This document shows positions 1 through 8,802 of a stretch of DNA of 64,000 nucleotides, piece by piece. Both the position numbers and the translations under genes were made by a program. Origin of the DNA: Nonomuraea sediminis (GTDB taxonomy: Bacteria > Actinomycetota > Actinomycetes > Streptosporangiales > Streptosporangiaceae); the NCBI RefSeq assembly GCF_018531495.1, contig NZ_JAHDTI010000009.1, positions 124,001-188,000 of the forward strand. Direction: 5' to 3'. The notes under the pieces were generated by a model, which ran no database searches, had not been told where the DNA came from, and saw only the letters and a program-made list of their open reading frames with translations. Positions within the stretch are counted from its first letter, which is position 1; every line of letters starts with the position of its first letter.

Positions 1-75
1 AGCCACCAGGTCCGCGAAATTTGCTCCATGCCCGTCTGTTATCCACACAGATCACCCATGGAGCCCATCGGGCGG

Positions 76-441
76 TCAAATATCCGTGATCCGCACGCCC
101 ACCGTGCCGGTGCTGCCGCGCCGCAGCTTGCTGCCCAGCAGCGTGATCCGCCCCACCAGCCCGTACTTGCGCCGCAGCAGCCCGCGCACCCGCTCGGTCT
201 CCTCGGCCGACAGGATCGTGGCGGTCCCCCGCACCGCCTCGCCCTTGAGGTTGCCGCGGAGGTCGCAGGGCGCCACGGTCACGGCCGGGTTGTTCCTGAT
301 CCGCTTGACCTTGGCCGAGGAGGTGACCGTCCAGAAGACCAGATCCCCCCCGTCCGCGGCGACCCAGACCGGCGTGGACACCGGGGTGCCGTCGCGGCGG
401 TAGGTGGTCACCGAGACGTACTGCTCATCTCCCAAACTCAT
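76..441 (-). CDS. PPOX-class F420-dependent oxidoreductase-like protein
   Basis: This 121-residue protein has the split-barrel flavin/F420-binding fold signature: a strand ending in YVSVTTYRRDGTPVSTPVWV, then LVFWTVTSSAKVKRIRNNPAVTVAPCD. That pattern is typical of small actinobacterial PPOX proteins, and the length fits the family. Such proteins bind F420, FMN or heme; the cofactor cannot be read here. The ATG start at 441 overlaps the stop of the upstream hemolysin III gene by 4 bp, so the pair is translationally coupled. The reading frame stays open upstream inside the neighbouring gene, but the ATGA overlap decides the start. Confidence 0.85.
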   Translation of the reverse strand: MSLGDEQYVSVTTYRRDGTPVSTPVWVAADGGDLVFWTVTSSAKVKRIRNNPAVTVAPCDLRGNLKGEAVRGTATILSAEETERVRGLLRRKYGLVGRITLLGSKLRRGSTGTVGVRITDI

Positions 442-1085
442 ACGTGGGAGTAGACCACGATCGACACCGCGATGTACTGCACCAGGTAGGCCGCGATGGT
501 GAAGGCGTGGAAGACCTCGTGGAAGCCGAACCACCGCGGCGACGGGTCGGGGCGGCGCAGGCCGTACACGACGGCGCCGGCGGTGTAGAACAGGCCGCCG
601 ACGGCGACGAGCACGACGGCGGCCACGCCCGCGCCCTCGAGCAGCTGCGGCATCACGAAGATCGCGGTCCAGCCGAGCGCCAGGTAGAGCACGGTGTAGA
701 GCCATCGGGGCGCGCTCATCCAGAACACCCGGAACAGCACCCCGGCCAGCGCCCCGCCCCAGATGACCGACAGCACGGCGATCCTGGGCGCGCCGTCCAT
801 GGCCAGCAGCGCGAAGGGCGTGTAGGTGCCCGCGATGATCAGGTAGATGTTGGCGTGGTCGAGCCGGCGCAGCAGCTCGGCCAGCCGGGGGCCGAGAGTG
901 CCGCGGTGGTAGGTGGCCGAGACGCCGAACAGCAGCCCGGAGGTGACGGCGTAGACGGCGGCGGCGACCCGGGCCTGCAACGTCGGCCCCAGCGCCACCA
1001 GCACGAACCCGGCCAGCAGCGTCACCGGGAGCGCCCCGGTGTGCAACCAGCCCCGTAGCCGAGGCTTCGCGGTGATGGTCGTCAT
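438..1085 (-). CDS. Hemolysin III / PAQR-family membrane protein
   Basis: The 215-residue protein is rich in hydrophobic segments and carries PAQR/hemolysin III hallmarks: SATYHRG early, then RLDHANIYLIIAGTYTPFALL and, near the C-terminus, FHEVFHAFTIAAY. The conserved His and Ser/Asp residues form the membrane metal site known in this superfamily. Bacterial members are linked to membrane lipid or fluidity homeostasis rather than proven hemolysis. The gene appears leaderless: a TACCGT -10 element lies exactly 7 nt before the ATG, inside a 20-bp perfect palindrome. It is coupled to the downstream PPOX gene by a 4-bp overlap. Confidence 0.88.
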   Translation of the reverse strand: MTTITAKPRLRGWLHTGALPVTLLAGFVLVALGPTLQARVAAAVYAVTSGLLFGVSATYHRGTLGPRLAELLRRLDHANIYLIIAGTYTPFALLAMDGAPRIAVLSVIWGGALAGVLFRVFWMSAPRWLYTVLYLALGWTAIFVMPQLLEGAGVAAVVLVAVGGLFYTAGAVVYGLRRPDPSPRWFGFHEVFHAFTIAAYLVQYIAVSIVVYSHV

Positions 1086-1087
1086 GG

Positions 1088-1107
1088 AACCTACGGTACC
1101 GTAGGTT
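1088..1107 (-). promoter_or_regulatory. 20-bp perfect palindrome over leaderless promoter
   Basis: AACCTACGGTACCGTAGGTT reads the same on both strands. It sits 2 bp upstream of the hemolysin III start codon and overlaps the stop codon of the penicillin-binding protein gene. On the minus strand its right half contains TACCGT, a TAnnnT -10 element 7 nt before the ATG. A dimeric repressor bound here would block the promoter. The shape is TetR-like, but no regulator gene is adjacent. Confidence 0.75.
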
Positions 1108-2653
1108 AGAGTCCGGCCAGGAAGCGGACCGCGATCGGGAGCGCCGCGGCGCGACCGGAGCCGCCGTGCCTGACGAACACGCAGAAGGCCAGGTCGCCGC
1201 GGTAGCCGATGAACCAGCCGTGCTCACCGCCGTCGGCCGCCTCGGCGGTGCCCGTCTTGCCCGACACGCCCTCGGGCAGTCCGGCGCCGGCGGCCGTACC
1301 GTGGTCGACGACCGCGGCCATCATGTCCCGCAGCGCCGTCACCACCCCGTCGTCCAGCGTGACCGGCTCGGGCAGCGGGCCGTCGATGCGCTCGACGTCC
1401 TTGGGCGGCAGCATCCTGACCGGCCGCCACGTCCCGTCCTCGACCGCGGCGGCGATGGCGGCCATGCAGATGGGGCTGGCCTGCACGCTGCCCTGCCCGA
1501 TCGCGTCCTGGCCGAGCATGTCGACGTCATCGGTCGGCTGCATGGTGCCGCACGCCGCCGCGCCGGCGCCCGTCGGCATGCCCTTGTCGAAGCCCCACTC
1601 CTTGGCGGTGTCGATCAGGTCCTGCGCGCCGATCCTGGCGACGGTCTGCTCGACGAAGGAGGTGTTGCAGGAGTAGGCGTAGGCGTCGGTGAAGGACACC
1701 TGCCCGTGCGCGGCCTCGCCCGCGTTCTTGAACGTCCGGTGGAAGGGGATCGTGTAGGTGCCGGGGCAGTCCATGGTGGCCGCCGGGTCGAGCCCGGACT
1801 TCAGCAGCGCCGCCGCGGTGACGGTCTTGAACGTCGAGCCCGGCGGGAAGGCGTCGACCAGCGCGCTGTAGTTGTCCTTGAGCCGGTCGGCGACGGCCAG
1901 GAGCTCGCCCGTGCTGGGCCGCACGGCGACGACCGCGGCGTCGTCCACGCCGTCGAGCGCCCGCGCCGCGGCCGCCTGGACGGCCCGCGAGAGCGTGGTC
2001 TTCTTGGTGTCCGCGTCCGGCTGGACGGTCAGCAGCTGCTGCGCGGGCCTGCCGGGCAGGCTCGAGACCAGGGCCCAGCCGCGGTGCACCTTGCCGACGG
2101 AGGGCTGGATCTTGCGCAGGTAGGTGTCGGCGTAGCTGTTCTCGGGGATCTTGTCGCCTTCGGCGGTGACCAGCTCGGTCGAGGGCCCGTCGAAGCGCGC
2201 CAGGTCGAGCGTCCCGCCGTCCTTGAGCAGCGGGTGCAGCGTCTCGGGCGCCCACAGCACCTTCCAGGTCCTGTCGCGTACGGCCAGCCGCAGCGTGCTG
2301 CTGAAGGGCCACGCCCCGAACTCGCGTAATCGCCTGGTCCCCGTGAACGGGACCTCGGCCGTGTCCTCGCCGGTCTTCCTGAGCGCCCCCGGCTTCAGCT
2401 CGATGGACTCGACGTGGAGCTCCTCGGTCAGTGACAGGTGCCGGGTGACGAAGTCCGCGGGCGGCCGGTAGACGAGCCCTGACATGCCCTCGACGTCTCC
2501 GGCACGCCAGTCGCGGAAGTAGGCCTCGGCCGTCTGCTGCGCGCTGCCCTTGACCCGGCTCGCGACGGCGTTGGAGACCGTGATGGCGAAGGCTCCGGCC
2601 CCCACAACCGCAAGAACCGCGATAAGGAGCACAATCAGCCTTCTCCGTCGCAT
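1106..2653 (-). CDS. Penicillin-binding protein (MecA_N + transpeptidase)
   Basis: The 515-residue protein has an N-terminal membrane anchor (residues about 5-27), an NTF2-like MecA_N-type domain (about 35-150) and a C-terminal transpeptidase domain. All three penicilloyl-serine motifs are present: STFK with Ser273, SCN around residue 325, and KTGT near residue 465. It should cross-link peptidoglycan outside the membrane. This architecture is common in actinobacterial class B PBPs, some of them of low beta-lactam affinity. The start codon is 26 bp from the divergent spermidine synthase-like gene. The stop overlaps the palindrome controlling the hemolysin III gene. Confidence 0.93.
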   Translation of the reverse strand: MRRRRLIVLLIAVLAVVGAGAFAITVSNAVASRVKGSAQQTAEAYFRDWRAGDVEGMSGLVYRPPADFVTRHLSLTEELHVESIELKPGALRKTGEDTAEVPFTGTRRLREFGAWPFSSTLRLAVRDRTWKVLWAPETLHPLLKDGGTLDLARFDGPSTELVTAEGDKIPENSYADTYLRKIQPSVGKVHRGWALVSSLPGRPAQQLLTVQPDADTKKTTLSRAVQAAAARALDGVDDAAVVAVRPSTGELLAVADRLKDNYSALVDAFPPGSTFKTVTAAALLKSGLDPAATMDCPGTYTIPFHRTFKNAGEAAHGQVSFTDAYAYSCNTSFVEQTVARIGAQDLIDTAKEWGFDKGMPTGAGAAACGTMQPTDDVDMLGQDAIGQGSVQASPICMAAIAAAVEDGTWRPVRMLPPKDVERIDGPLPEPVTLDDGVVTALRDMMAAVVDHGTAAGAGLPEGVSGKTGTAEAADGGEHGWFIGYRGDLAFCVFVRHGGSGRAAALPIAVRFLAGL

Positions 2654-2679
2654 ACGGTGTTCTCCCAGGAGGGATCAGC

Positions 2680-3525
2680 GTGGCACGTGGACAGCGGGAA
2701 CCGATGCCCGGTCTGTACCCGGTGACGTTCGGTGAGATCGAACTGCTCCGGGACCTGGACAGGCAGGACGGCTGGGTGCTGTCCAAGGATGGCGTACCGC
2801 AGTCGTACGTGGACCTTCAAGACCCCACCTTCTTGGATTTCGACTACGTCCGCCTCATCGCGGACATCATCGACCTGCTGCCCGAGGGTCCGTTGAGCTG
2901 CGTGCACGTGGGCGGCGGGGCGTTCACGATCCCCCGCTACGTCTCGGCCACCCGCCAGGGCTCGCGGCACATCGTCATCGAGCCGGACGGCCTGCTGGTC
3001 AACCTGGTGCGCGAGCAGCTGGACCTGCGTTCCGTGCCGAAGCTGAAGGTCATCGTGCAGGGCGGCCTCGAGGGTACGGCCAAGGTCTGGGACGCCACGG
3101 CGGACCTGTTCGTGCTCGACGCCTTCAACGGCGCGACGATGCCGGTGGAGCTGGCCACGGTGGAGTACCTGGGTGACATCGCCAGGGTGCTGCGCCCCGA
3201 CGGGGCCCTGCTGGTCAACATGGCCGACGGCAAGGGCCTGGCCTTCGCCAGGCGGCTGACGGCGACGGTCGCCGCCACGTTCCGGCACGTGGCGCTGCTG
3301 GCCGAGCCGGGCGTGATGCGGGGCCGCCGCTTCGGCAACCTGATCCTGGCCGCCTCCCGCACCGGGCTGCCCCTGGACGACATGATCCGCCGCGCCGCCG
3401 GCGGGCTCACCCAGGCGCGGTGCGTGTACGGCGAGCAGCTGACGAACTTCGTGGCGGGCGCGGCGCCCATCCACCAGGGCGACGCCGTGCTCGCCCCCGT
3501 CCCGCCGCCGCAGGTCTTCGGCTAG
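2680..3525 (+). CDS. Spermidine synthase-like SAM-fold protein
   Basis: The 281-residue protein has a Rossmann methyltransferase fold: HVGGGAFTIPRYV (SAM/dcSAM loop), HIVIEPD after strand 2, and DLFVLDAF at strand 4. It matches the polyamine-synthase-like proteins of actinobacteria, often annotated spermidine synthase or fused MFS/spermidine synthase. The canonical GGGDG loop is changed to GGGAF, so aminopropyl transfer is not assured. The GTG start at 2680 is supported by AGGAGGG at 2668-2674. The stop overlaps that of the convergent response regulator at a CTAG. Confidence 0.8.
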   Translation: MARGQREPMPGLYPVTFGEIELLRDLDRQDGWVLSKDGVPQSYVDLQDPTFLDFDYVRLIADIIDLLPEGPLSCVHVGGGAFTIPRYVSATRQGSRHIVIEPDGLLVNLVREQLDLRSVPKLKVIVQGGLEGTAKVWDATADLFVLDAFNGATMPVELATVEYLGDIARVLRPDGALLVNMADGKGLAFARRLTATVAATFRHVALLAEPGVMRGRRFGNLILAASRTGLPLDDMIRRAAGGLTQARCVYGEQLTNFVAGAAPIHQGDAVLAPVPPPQVFG

Positions 3526-4190
3526 GGACTCAGGTAGGTCAGCACCGCCGCGACCCGGCGGTGGACGTCGCTCCCCGGCTCCAGGCCGAGCTTGGTGAAG
3601 ATGGAGTTCACGTTCTTCTCCACCGACGAGACCGACAGGTGCAGCTCCCTGGCGATGCCGCCGTTGGAGCGGCCGCGGGCCATCTCCCGCAGCACGTCGC
3701 GCTCGCGCGGGGTCAGCCGCTCCTGCTCGCCGCGCACGTCGTGCCTGGCCATCAGGCCCTCGACGACCTTGGGGTCGATCACGGACCCGCCGGTGGCCAC
3801 CGCCCTGATCGCGCCGAGCAGCTCATCCAGATCGCCCACCCGGTCCTTGAGCAGGTAGGCGATTCCCGCCGTGCCGTGCGCGAACAGTTCGAAGGCGAAC
3901 AGCGCGTCGCCGAACTGCGACAGCACCACCACGCCCACTCCGGGATGCAGCTCGCGGATCCGGTGGGCCGCGTCGATCCCCTCGAACCCGGGCCGCCAGT
4001 CGCCGCCCGGCATCCGGATGTCGGTGATCACCACGTCGGGTCTGAGCCTGCGGACGGCGTCGAGCAGCTCGTCGGCGTCGCCCACCGCGCCCACGACCTC
4101 CACCTCGCCCGACAGCTCGAGCAGCCGCCTGGTCCCCTCGCGGACCAGGTAGTGGTCGTCGGCGACCACGGTGCGCAGCGGCTCAGCCAT
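3522..4190 (-). CDS. NarL/LuxR-family response regulator
   Basis: The 222-residue protein has a receiver domain (about 5-125) with acidic pair D11/D12, phosphoacceptor D57 in VVITDIRMP and the switch lysine in YLLKDRV. A C-terminal LuxR helix-turn-helix follows: LTPRERDVLREMARGRSNGGIARELHLS, then a recognition helix ending SIFTKLGLE. It overlaps the upstream histidine kinase gene by 8 bp, so the two form a cognate pair. There is an unusually long insertion after the phosphorylation site (GGDWRPGFEG). The targets are unknown; the adjacent serine hydrolase is one candidate. Confidence 0.94.
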   Translation of the reverse strand: MAEPLRTVVADDHYLVREGTRRLLELSGEVEVVGAVGDADELLDAVRRLRPDVVITDIRMPGGDWRPGFEGIDAAHRIRELHPGVGVVVLSQFGDALFAFELFAHGTAGIAYLLKDRVGDLDELLGAIRAVATGGSVIDPKVVEGLMARHDVRGEQERLTPRERDVLREMARGRSNGGIARELHLSVSSVEKNVNSIFTKLGLEPGSDVHRRVAAVLTYLSP

Positions 4191-5895
4191 CGACAGCCAC
4201 CCAGGCCTCCACGCGCGTCCCCTTCCCGTCGGCCGAGACGATCTCCAGCCCGCCGCCCAGCGCGTCGAGCCGGTCGGCGAGCGCCGCCAGCGGGCTCACC
4301 GCGGTGTCGAAGCCCTTGCCGTCGTCGGTCACCGACACCCTCAGCCTGCCTTCCGTCTGGGCCAGCCGTACCTCCATCTTGGTGGCGGCGGCGTGCTTGA
4401 GCGCGTTGGCGACGGCCTCGCTGACGGTGAAGTAGAGCGCGCCCTCGACCTCGTCGGGGAAGCGGCGGGCGCGCAGCCCGGCGCTCGAGGTCACCGTGGT
4501 GGGCACCGGCGACAGGGCGCAGCGCTCCTCCACGGCCTCGACCAGGCCGCCCTGGCTCAGGGCCGACGGGTGGATCCCCGCGGCCAGCTCGCGCAGATCC
4601 GCGAGCGTCTGGCGGGCCTGGTCGCGCAGGTGGGCGAGCCGGCCGGTGCCGCCGCCCGTGGCGCGGGCCAGCTCCAGCCCGGCGATCAGCGCCACGAGCT
4701 GCTGCTGGACGCCGTCGTGGATGTTGCGCTCGATGCGCCGCCGCTCGGCCTCCTGCGCGTTGACCAGCCGCGTGGCCAGCCCCGCGCTCTGGATGGCCAG
4801 CCCGGCGGGTACGGCCAGCGCCTCGAGCAGCCGCCCGTCCTCCTCGCCGAGCGGGCCGTAGCGGCCCGGGCCGCACTCGATCGTGCCCAGCCCGCCCGTC
4901 ACCGGCACCGTCAGCTCGGCCTGCCCCTCCTCGTGCCCGGAGACCACGCGTGTGCCGTCGGTCAGCGCGACCGCGGCCCAGCTCAGGTTCAGCCCGGACC
5001 GTACGGCTGCCGCCAGCCTGCCCAGCTGCTCGACGGGCTCGGGTGCGTCCTCCAGCGCGGTGCCGAGCGTGGTGAGCATCTCCCCCACGGTCGGGCGTAC
5101 CCCGACCACGATGTGCAGCCGGGAGCCGCGCCTGCCGACGCGGATGTCGAGCAGCCGGTACCGCACGATGGACACGCCGATCGCCGCGGGCAGCGCTCCG
5201 AGCACGCTCAGCACTCCGAGCAGCCCCAGCGCGAGCGCGCCGAACTGGAAAGCCAGCAGCATCACCCAGCCGGCCAGGCCGGCCACTGCCCCGGCCACCA
5301 TCCAGCCGTACTGCCCGCGCTCGTCCGCCCGGCTGCGCCGCCACCGTCCGACCAGCCCGCCGAGCACGATCAGGGCCAGCACGAGCACGACGAGCTGGGC
5401 GTACGACGCTACCCAGTGCATATCGACGGAACCGGGGAAGGCCAGCGGGTTGCGTCCGCCGTGCGGCAGCTCGGGCACCAGCGCGAGGGCGACGTACTGC
5501 ACCCCGATGGCGCCCGCCGCGAGCCAGGCCACGGGCCGCCACCGCGGCGAGGGCAGCCGCCCGTCGGGGAACATCAACGGCACGAACACCCAGGTCAGGC
5601 CGTAGAAGGCGGCGAAGAGCGCCGACAGCGGCGCCACCAGCCAGCCCAGCGACGGCGCCCGGACCGCCAGCCCGACCCCGAACGTGCCCAGCCCCAGCGC
5701 CAGCGCCGTGCCCAGCAGCAGCCACCCGTACGGCACGGCGGGGCGGCGCGTGGTCAGCAGCCAGCCGAGCGTGGGGAACAGGCAGCCGAGCACGATGAAC
5801 ATCCACTGCGGGACCGTGCCGGGCAGCCCTGACTCCATGAGTGCGCCAGCGGTCACACTGGCCGCGGCGAGCACGGCCAGTATTCTCGAAACCAT
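4183..5895 (-). CDS. Sensor histidine kinase (HisKA_3 type)
   Basis: The 570-residue protein starts with about eight membrane segments (residues 1-245), followed by a linker and GAF-like region (about 265-375). The dimerisation helix with the phosphorylated His is RRIERNIHDGVQQQLVAL, and the HATPase_c domain has ANALKHAAA (N box) and VTDDGKGFD (G1). It autophosphorylates and passes phosphate to the co-encoded NarL-type regulator. No extracellular sensor domain is obvious, so the signal may be membrane-borne. The start codon lies inside the left arm of a 9-bp inverted repeat shared with the divergent serine hydrolase promoter. Confidence 0.93.
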   Translation of the reverse strand: MVSRILAVLAAASVTAGALMESGLPGTVPQWMFIVLGCLFPTLGWLLTTRRPAVPYGWLLLGTALALGLGTFGVGLAVRAPSLGWLVAPLSALFAAFYGLTWVFVPLMFPDGRLPSPRWRPVAWLAAGAIGVQYVALALVPELPHGGRNPLAFPGSVDMHWVASYAQLVVLVLALIVLGGLVGRWRRSRADERGQYGWMVAGAVAGLAGWVMLLAFQFGALALGLLGVLSVLGALPAAIGVSIVRYRLLDIRVGRRGSRLHIVVGVRPTVGEMLTTLGTALEDAPEPVEQLGRLAAAVRSGLNLSWAAVALTDGTRVVSGHEEGQAELTVPVTGGLGTIECGPGRYGPLGEEDGRLLEALAVPAGLAIQSAGLATRLVNAQEAERRRIERNIHDGVQQQLVALIAGLELARATGGGTGRLAHLRDQARQTLADLRELAAGIHPSALSQGGLVEAVEERCALSPVPTTVTSSAGLRARRFPDEVEGALYFTVSEAVANALKHAAATKMEVRLAQTEGRLRVSVTDDGKGFDTAVSPLAALADRLDALGGGLEIVSADGKGTRVEAWVAVDG

Positions 5896-5934
5896 AGACG
5901 CCCATCGTCGCGGCAGATCTTGAGAGCGTCTATG
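5893..5934. promoter_or_regulatory. Inverted repeat in kinase/serine hydrolase divergent promoter
   Basis: The arms CATAGACGC (5893-5901) and GCGTCTATG (5926-5934) are perfect inverted copies separated by 24 bp. The left arm contains the kinase start codon. This could be a regulator-binding site, possibly for autoregulation. No experimental motif is known to me. Confidence 0.4.
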
Positions 5935-6004
5935 AGGTTAACCGCACACTTGCCGGCGGCTGGCCTGGTGGGCCCGGAAGGGGCGCAGGGGATTGCCTGG
6001 GATC

Positions 6005-7291
6005 ATGCGAATTCTCCCCTTGACCCTGGCCACAGTGCTCGCGGCCTCCGTCGCCGCCACGCCCGCCGCCTTCGCTCTCAGCGAGCCCGTTCCCACCGTC
6101 ACGACGCCCGCCTCCCAGGTGGGCGACCAGCTGCGCTGGCTGCTCGACGCCGTCAACCGGGCGCCGATCCCGGAAAGCGAGCTGGCCGCGCACTTCGCCG
6201 CCGACTTCCTCGCCGCCGTGCCTGCCGCCCAGATCAACCAGTCGATGGGCGCGTTCAAGGGGATGCGGCTCGACAAGATCGCCTCCGAGACGCCGACCGA
6301 GATCGGAGCGCTGGTCACCCTCAAGGACAAGCAGTACCGGCTGGACATCGGCGTCGACTCCACCGGGAAGATCAACTACCTGCTGTTCACGCGGCCCGCG
6401 CCCACCTCGTGGCAGGAGCTGGACGAGCGGCTGCGGAAGTCGGCGCCGCGCGTCGGCTTCCTGGCCGCCGAGGTGCTGCCCGGCGGGCGCTGCCGCCCCG
6501 TGCACGCGATCAACGCGGACAAGGCCAGACCGCTCGGGTCGATGTTCAAGCTGTACGTGCTCGGCGCGGTGGCCAAGGCGGTCAAGGCGGGCAGGTTCGA
6601 CTGGGACACGCCGCTGACGATCAAGCCGTCGCTCAAGAGCCTGCCCAGCGGGGTGCTGCAGGACCGGCCGGACAACAGCACCGTGCCCGTCTCCGAGGCG
6701 GCCGACCTGATGATCTCCATCAGCGACAACACCGGGGCCGACCTGCTGCTGCACCAGGCGGGACGGCGGAACGTCGAGGCGGTGAACAGAGCCTGGTCCT
6801 CCCACGCCAACGCGCCGTTCCTGTCGACGCGGGAGATGTTCCTGCTCAAGGGCACCGGGCGTGACCAGGCCTACCTGTCGCGCGGCACCGCGCAGCGGCG
6901 GGCCTACCTGGCCGGCGAGGTGGCCAAGGTGCCGCTGTCGGAGTTCAAGATGTGGAACGGGCCCCGCGACATCGACACGATCGAGTGGTTCGGCTCTCCG
7001 CTCGACGTGTGCCGCGCGCACGCCCACCTGCGCGGGCTGGGGTCCGCGCAGGTGAACAGGGCCATGTCGCTGAACGACGGCACGATGAACGTGCCGGGCT
7101 GGTCCCAGGCCTGGTACAAGGGCGGTTCCGAGCCCGGCGTGCTGGACGTCAGCTACTCGGCCCGCTCGGCCTCGGGCAGGACGTTCGTGGTCACCGCGAT
7201 GGCCTCCGACCCCGGCGCCTCGCTGCTGGAGGCGGACGTGGCCAACGAGCTGATGGCGCTGTCGCGCGGCGCGTTCGGGCTGCTCTCCTGA
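6005..7291 (+). CDS. Secreted beta-lactamase-like serine hydrolase
   Basis: The 428-residue protein has a signal peptide (residues 1-25, ending AAFA), an N-terminal Cpx/NTF2-like domain, then a class A beta-lactamase-like domain. The active-site motifs are complete: SMFK (S179, K182), SDN (240-242) and KGG (372-374). Actinobacterial relatives of this size are penicillin-interacting or esterase-like, and true beta-lactamase activity is uncertain. The ATG at 6005 was chosen over TTG at 5993 because the signal peptide then starts correctly. Its last 139 bp overlap, tail to tail, the end of the convergent glycoside hydrolase gene. Confidence 0.9.
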   Translation: MRILPLTLATVLAASVAATPAAFALSEPVPTVTTPASQVGDQLRWLLDAVNRAPIPESELAAHFAADFLAAVPAAQINQSMGAFKGMRLDKIASETPTEIGALVTLKDKQYRLDIGVDSTGKINYLLFTRPAPTSWQELDERLRKSAPRVGFLAAEVLPGGRCRPVHAINADKARPLGSMFKLYVLGAVAKAVKAGRFDWDTPLTIKPSLKSLPSGVLQDRPDNSTVPVSEAADLMISISDNTGADLLLHQAGRRNVEAVNRAWSSHANAPFLSTREMFLLKGTGRDQAYLSRGTAQRRAYLAGEVAKVPLSEFKMWNGPRDIDTIEWFGSPLDVCRAHAHLRGLGSAQVNRAMSLNDGTMNVPGWSQAWYKGGSEPGVLDVSYSARSASGRTFVVTAMASDPGASLLEADVANELMALSRGAFGLLS

Positions 7292-8802
7292 GCCAGGTCC
7301 AGGAACAGGGCGGCCGACCAGCCGAAGCCCGTGGTCGCCCTGGTGGCCTTCCCGCCCGTGGCCGGGTTCCAGTACTCGTAGAGGCCGCCGCCGTCGCGGA
7401 CCATGGCCAGGGTGCGCTCCCGCAGTTCGGCGGCCTCGGCATGGAACCCGGAGCGGCGCAGGCCGTCGATCAGCAGGTAGTTGACGTTCAGCCAGACCGG
7501 ACCACGCCACATGACGTCGGGCTCGAACCTGGGGTCGTCGAAGGCCACCGTGGGCACGGGGCGTTCGCCCCAGAAGCTCGCCGACAGCAGGTCGTCCACC
7601 AGGCGCCGGGCGACGTCGGCGGGCAGGCGGCCGGTGAACAGCGGCATCAGGTCGAGCGGCGTGCGGACGTCGGCCTGCGGCGTGACGAAGCGCGTGCCGT
7701 TCCAGCGCCGCGCCACCAGCAGGTCGACCACCGCCTGGGCCTTCTCCCGCCACATCGTCGCGTCCCCGGACTTGCCCAGGACCTCGGCGATGTCGGCCAG
7801 CCGGTCGTACTGCAGGGCCAGGTAGGAGTTCAGGTCCGGCGGCTCGGCGCGCGGCCCGTGGTCCCAGATCGGGCTGTCGTCCAGGCCGGAGGAGTACGGG
7901 TGGAGGTACTCGGCCAGCCCGTCGCCGTCCGGGTCGGAGCGGGCGAACCACCACTCCTGCGACCGCACGAGCCGCTCGTACACCTCGCCCAGGAAGCCCA
8001 CGTCGGGATCGGCCTCGTGGATCTTCCAGACGGCCCAGGCGGTCAGCGGCGGCTTGGTGACGGGCACGGGCTCGCGGATCGGCTCCCCGCCGACGTGCTG
8101 GGCCAGCCGGGCCAGGTCGGAGCGCGGCAGGTCGGTCGTCTCCGCCAGCACCCCGTGGTCGTGCACCACGTCGGGGATCAACCCGTCAGGACGCTGGTTG
8201 TCCAGCAATATCCGGATCTGTTCGCGGGCCAGCTCCGGCTCCGCGTGCCTCAGCCCGATGGCGTGGAAGTAGGAGTCCCAGTTCCACAGCCCGACGTAGC
8301 CGTACTTCGACGGGATCAGCGACTCCCGCCCCCGGATGCGGACCAGGTTGACGGCCAGCGTCCACCAGGCCATCTCGGCCCGCTCCCGCAGCTCCTCCGG
8401 TACGGCCGGCATCCTCGAGAACCACTCGCCCCACCGCGCGGCGGCCTGCCCGGGCACGTCCCGTTCGAGCCGCCGCCCGTCGAAGGTGACGCAGCCGTCG
8501 ACGGCCACCTCGCCCCCGTCCCAGCGGGCCACGGCCCCGGACCCGGACAGCGCCAGGGTCTCGGGGTCGGCGAAGGCCAAGGAGACGCCTCCCTCGAACT
8601 CGATCAGGTCCGGGGTGGCCCGCCGTACCGGCAGCTCGCGGGAGCCGTCGAAGAGGCGCAGGCCCCTGATGACGGTCGTGTCGGACAGGCGGGTCTCGTA
8701 GAGCGCGCGGGCCACCCGCAGGGAGCCGTCCTCGCCGGCTGTCACGAGCAGCCGGGAGCCACGGTCGGTGAAGGGGCGTTCGCGCAGGTCGAGAGTGAAC
8801 AT
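7153..8802 (-). CDS. GH63/MGH1-type glycoside hydrolase
   Basis: The 549-residue protein has an N-terminal beta-sandwich and a C-terminal (alpha/alpha)6 barrel of the GH63/mannosylglycerate hydrolase type. Landmarks are LWNWDSYFHAIGL, DGLIPD, LDDSPIW, MWRGPVWLNVNYLL and YEYWNPATG. These match family members acting on alpha-glucosides, mannosylglycerate or glucosylglycerate, and the Asp/Glu catalytic residues lie in those motifs. The start shares one base with the upstream permease stop, making it the last gene of the sugar operon. The final 44 residues are Ser/Ala-rich, lie antisense to the serine hydrolase gene, and look like a read-through tail rather than domain. Confidence 0.88.
   Translation of the reverse strand: MFTLDLRERPFTDRGSRLLVTAGEDGSLRVARALYETRLSDTTVIRGLRLFDGSRELPVRRATPDLIEFEGGVSLAFADPETLALSGSGAVARWDGGEVAVDGCVTFDGRRLERDVPGQAAARWGEWFSRMPAVPEELRERAEMAWWTLAVNLVRIRGRESLIPSKYGYVGLWNWDSYFHAIGLRHAEPELAREQIRILLDNQRPDGLIPDVVHDHGVLAETTDLPRSDLARLAQHVGGEPIREPVPVTKPPLTAWAVWKIHEADPDVGFLGEVYERLVRSQEWWFARSDPDGDGLAEYLHPYSSGLDDSPIWDHGPRAEPPDLNSYLALQYDRLADIAEVLGKSGDATMWREKAQAVVDLLVARRWNGTRFVTPQADVRTPLDLMPLFTGRLPADVARRLVDDLLSASFWGERPVPTVAFDDPRFEPDVMWRGPVWLNVNYLLIDGLRRSGFHAEAAELRERTLAMVRDGGGLYEYWNPATGGKATRATTGFGWSAALFLDLAQESSPNAPRDSAISSLATSASSSEAPGSEAIAVTTNVLPEAERAE

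Noticed and set aside
39..47. TTATCCACA, a perfect DnaA box near the left edge
   Set aside because: It is a single copy with no cluster, dnaA or dnaN gene nearby; it is expected by chance and does not mark an origin.
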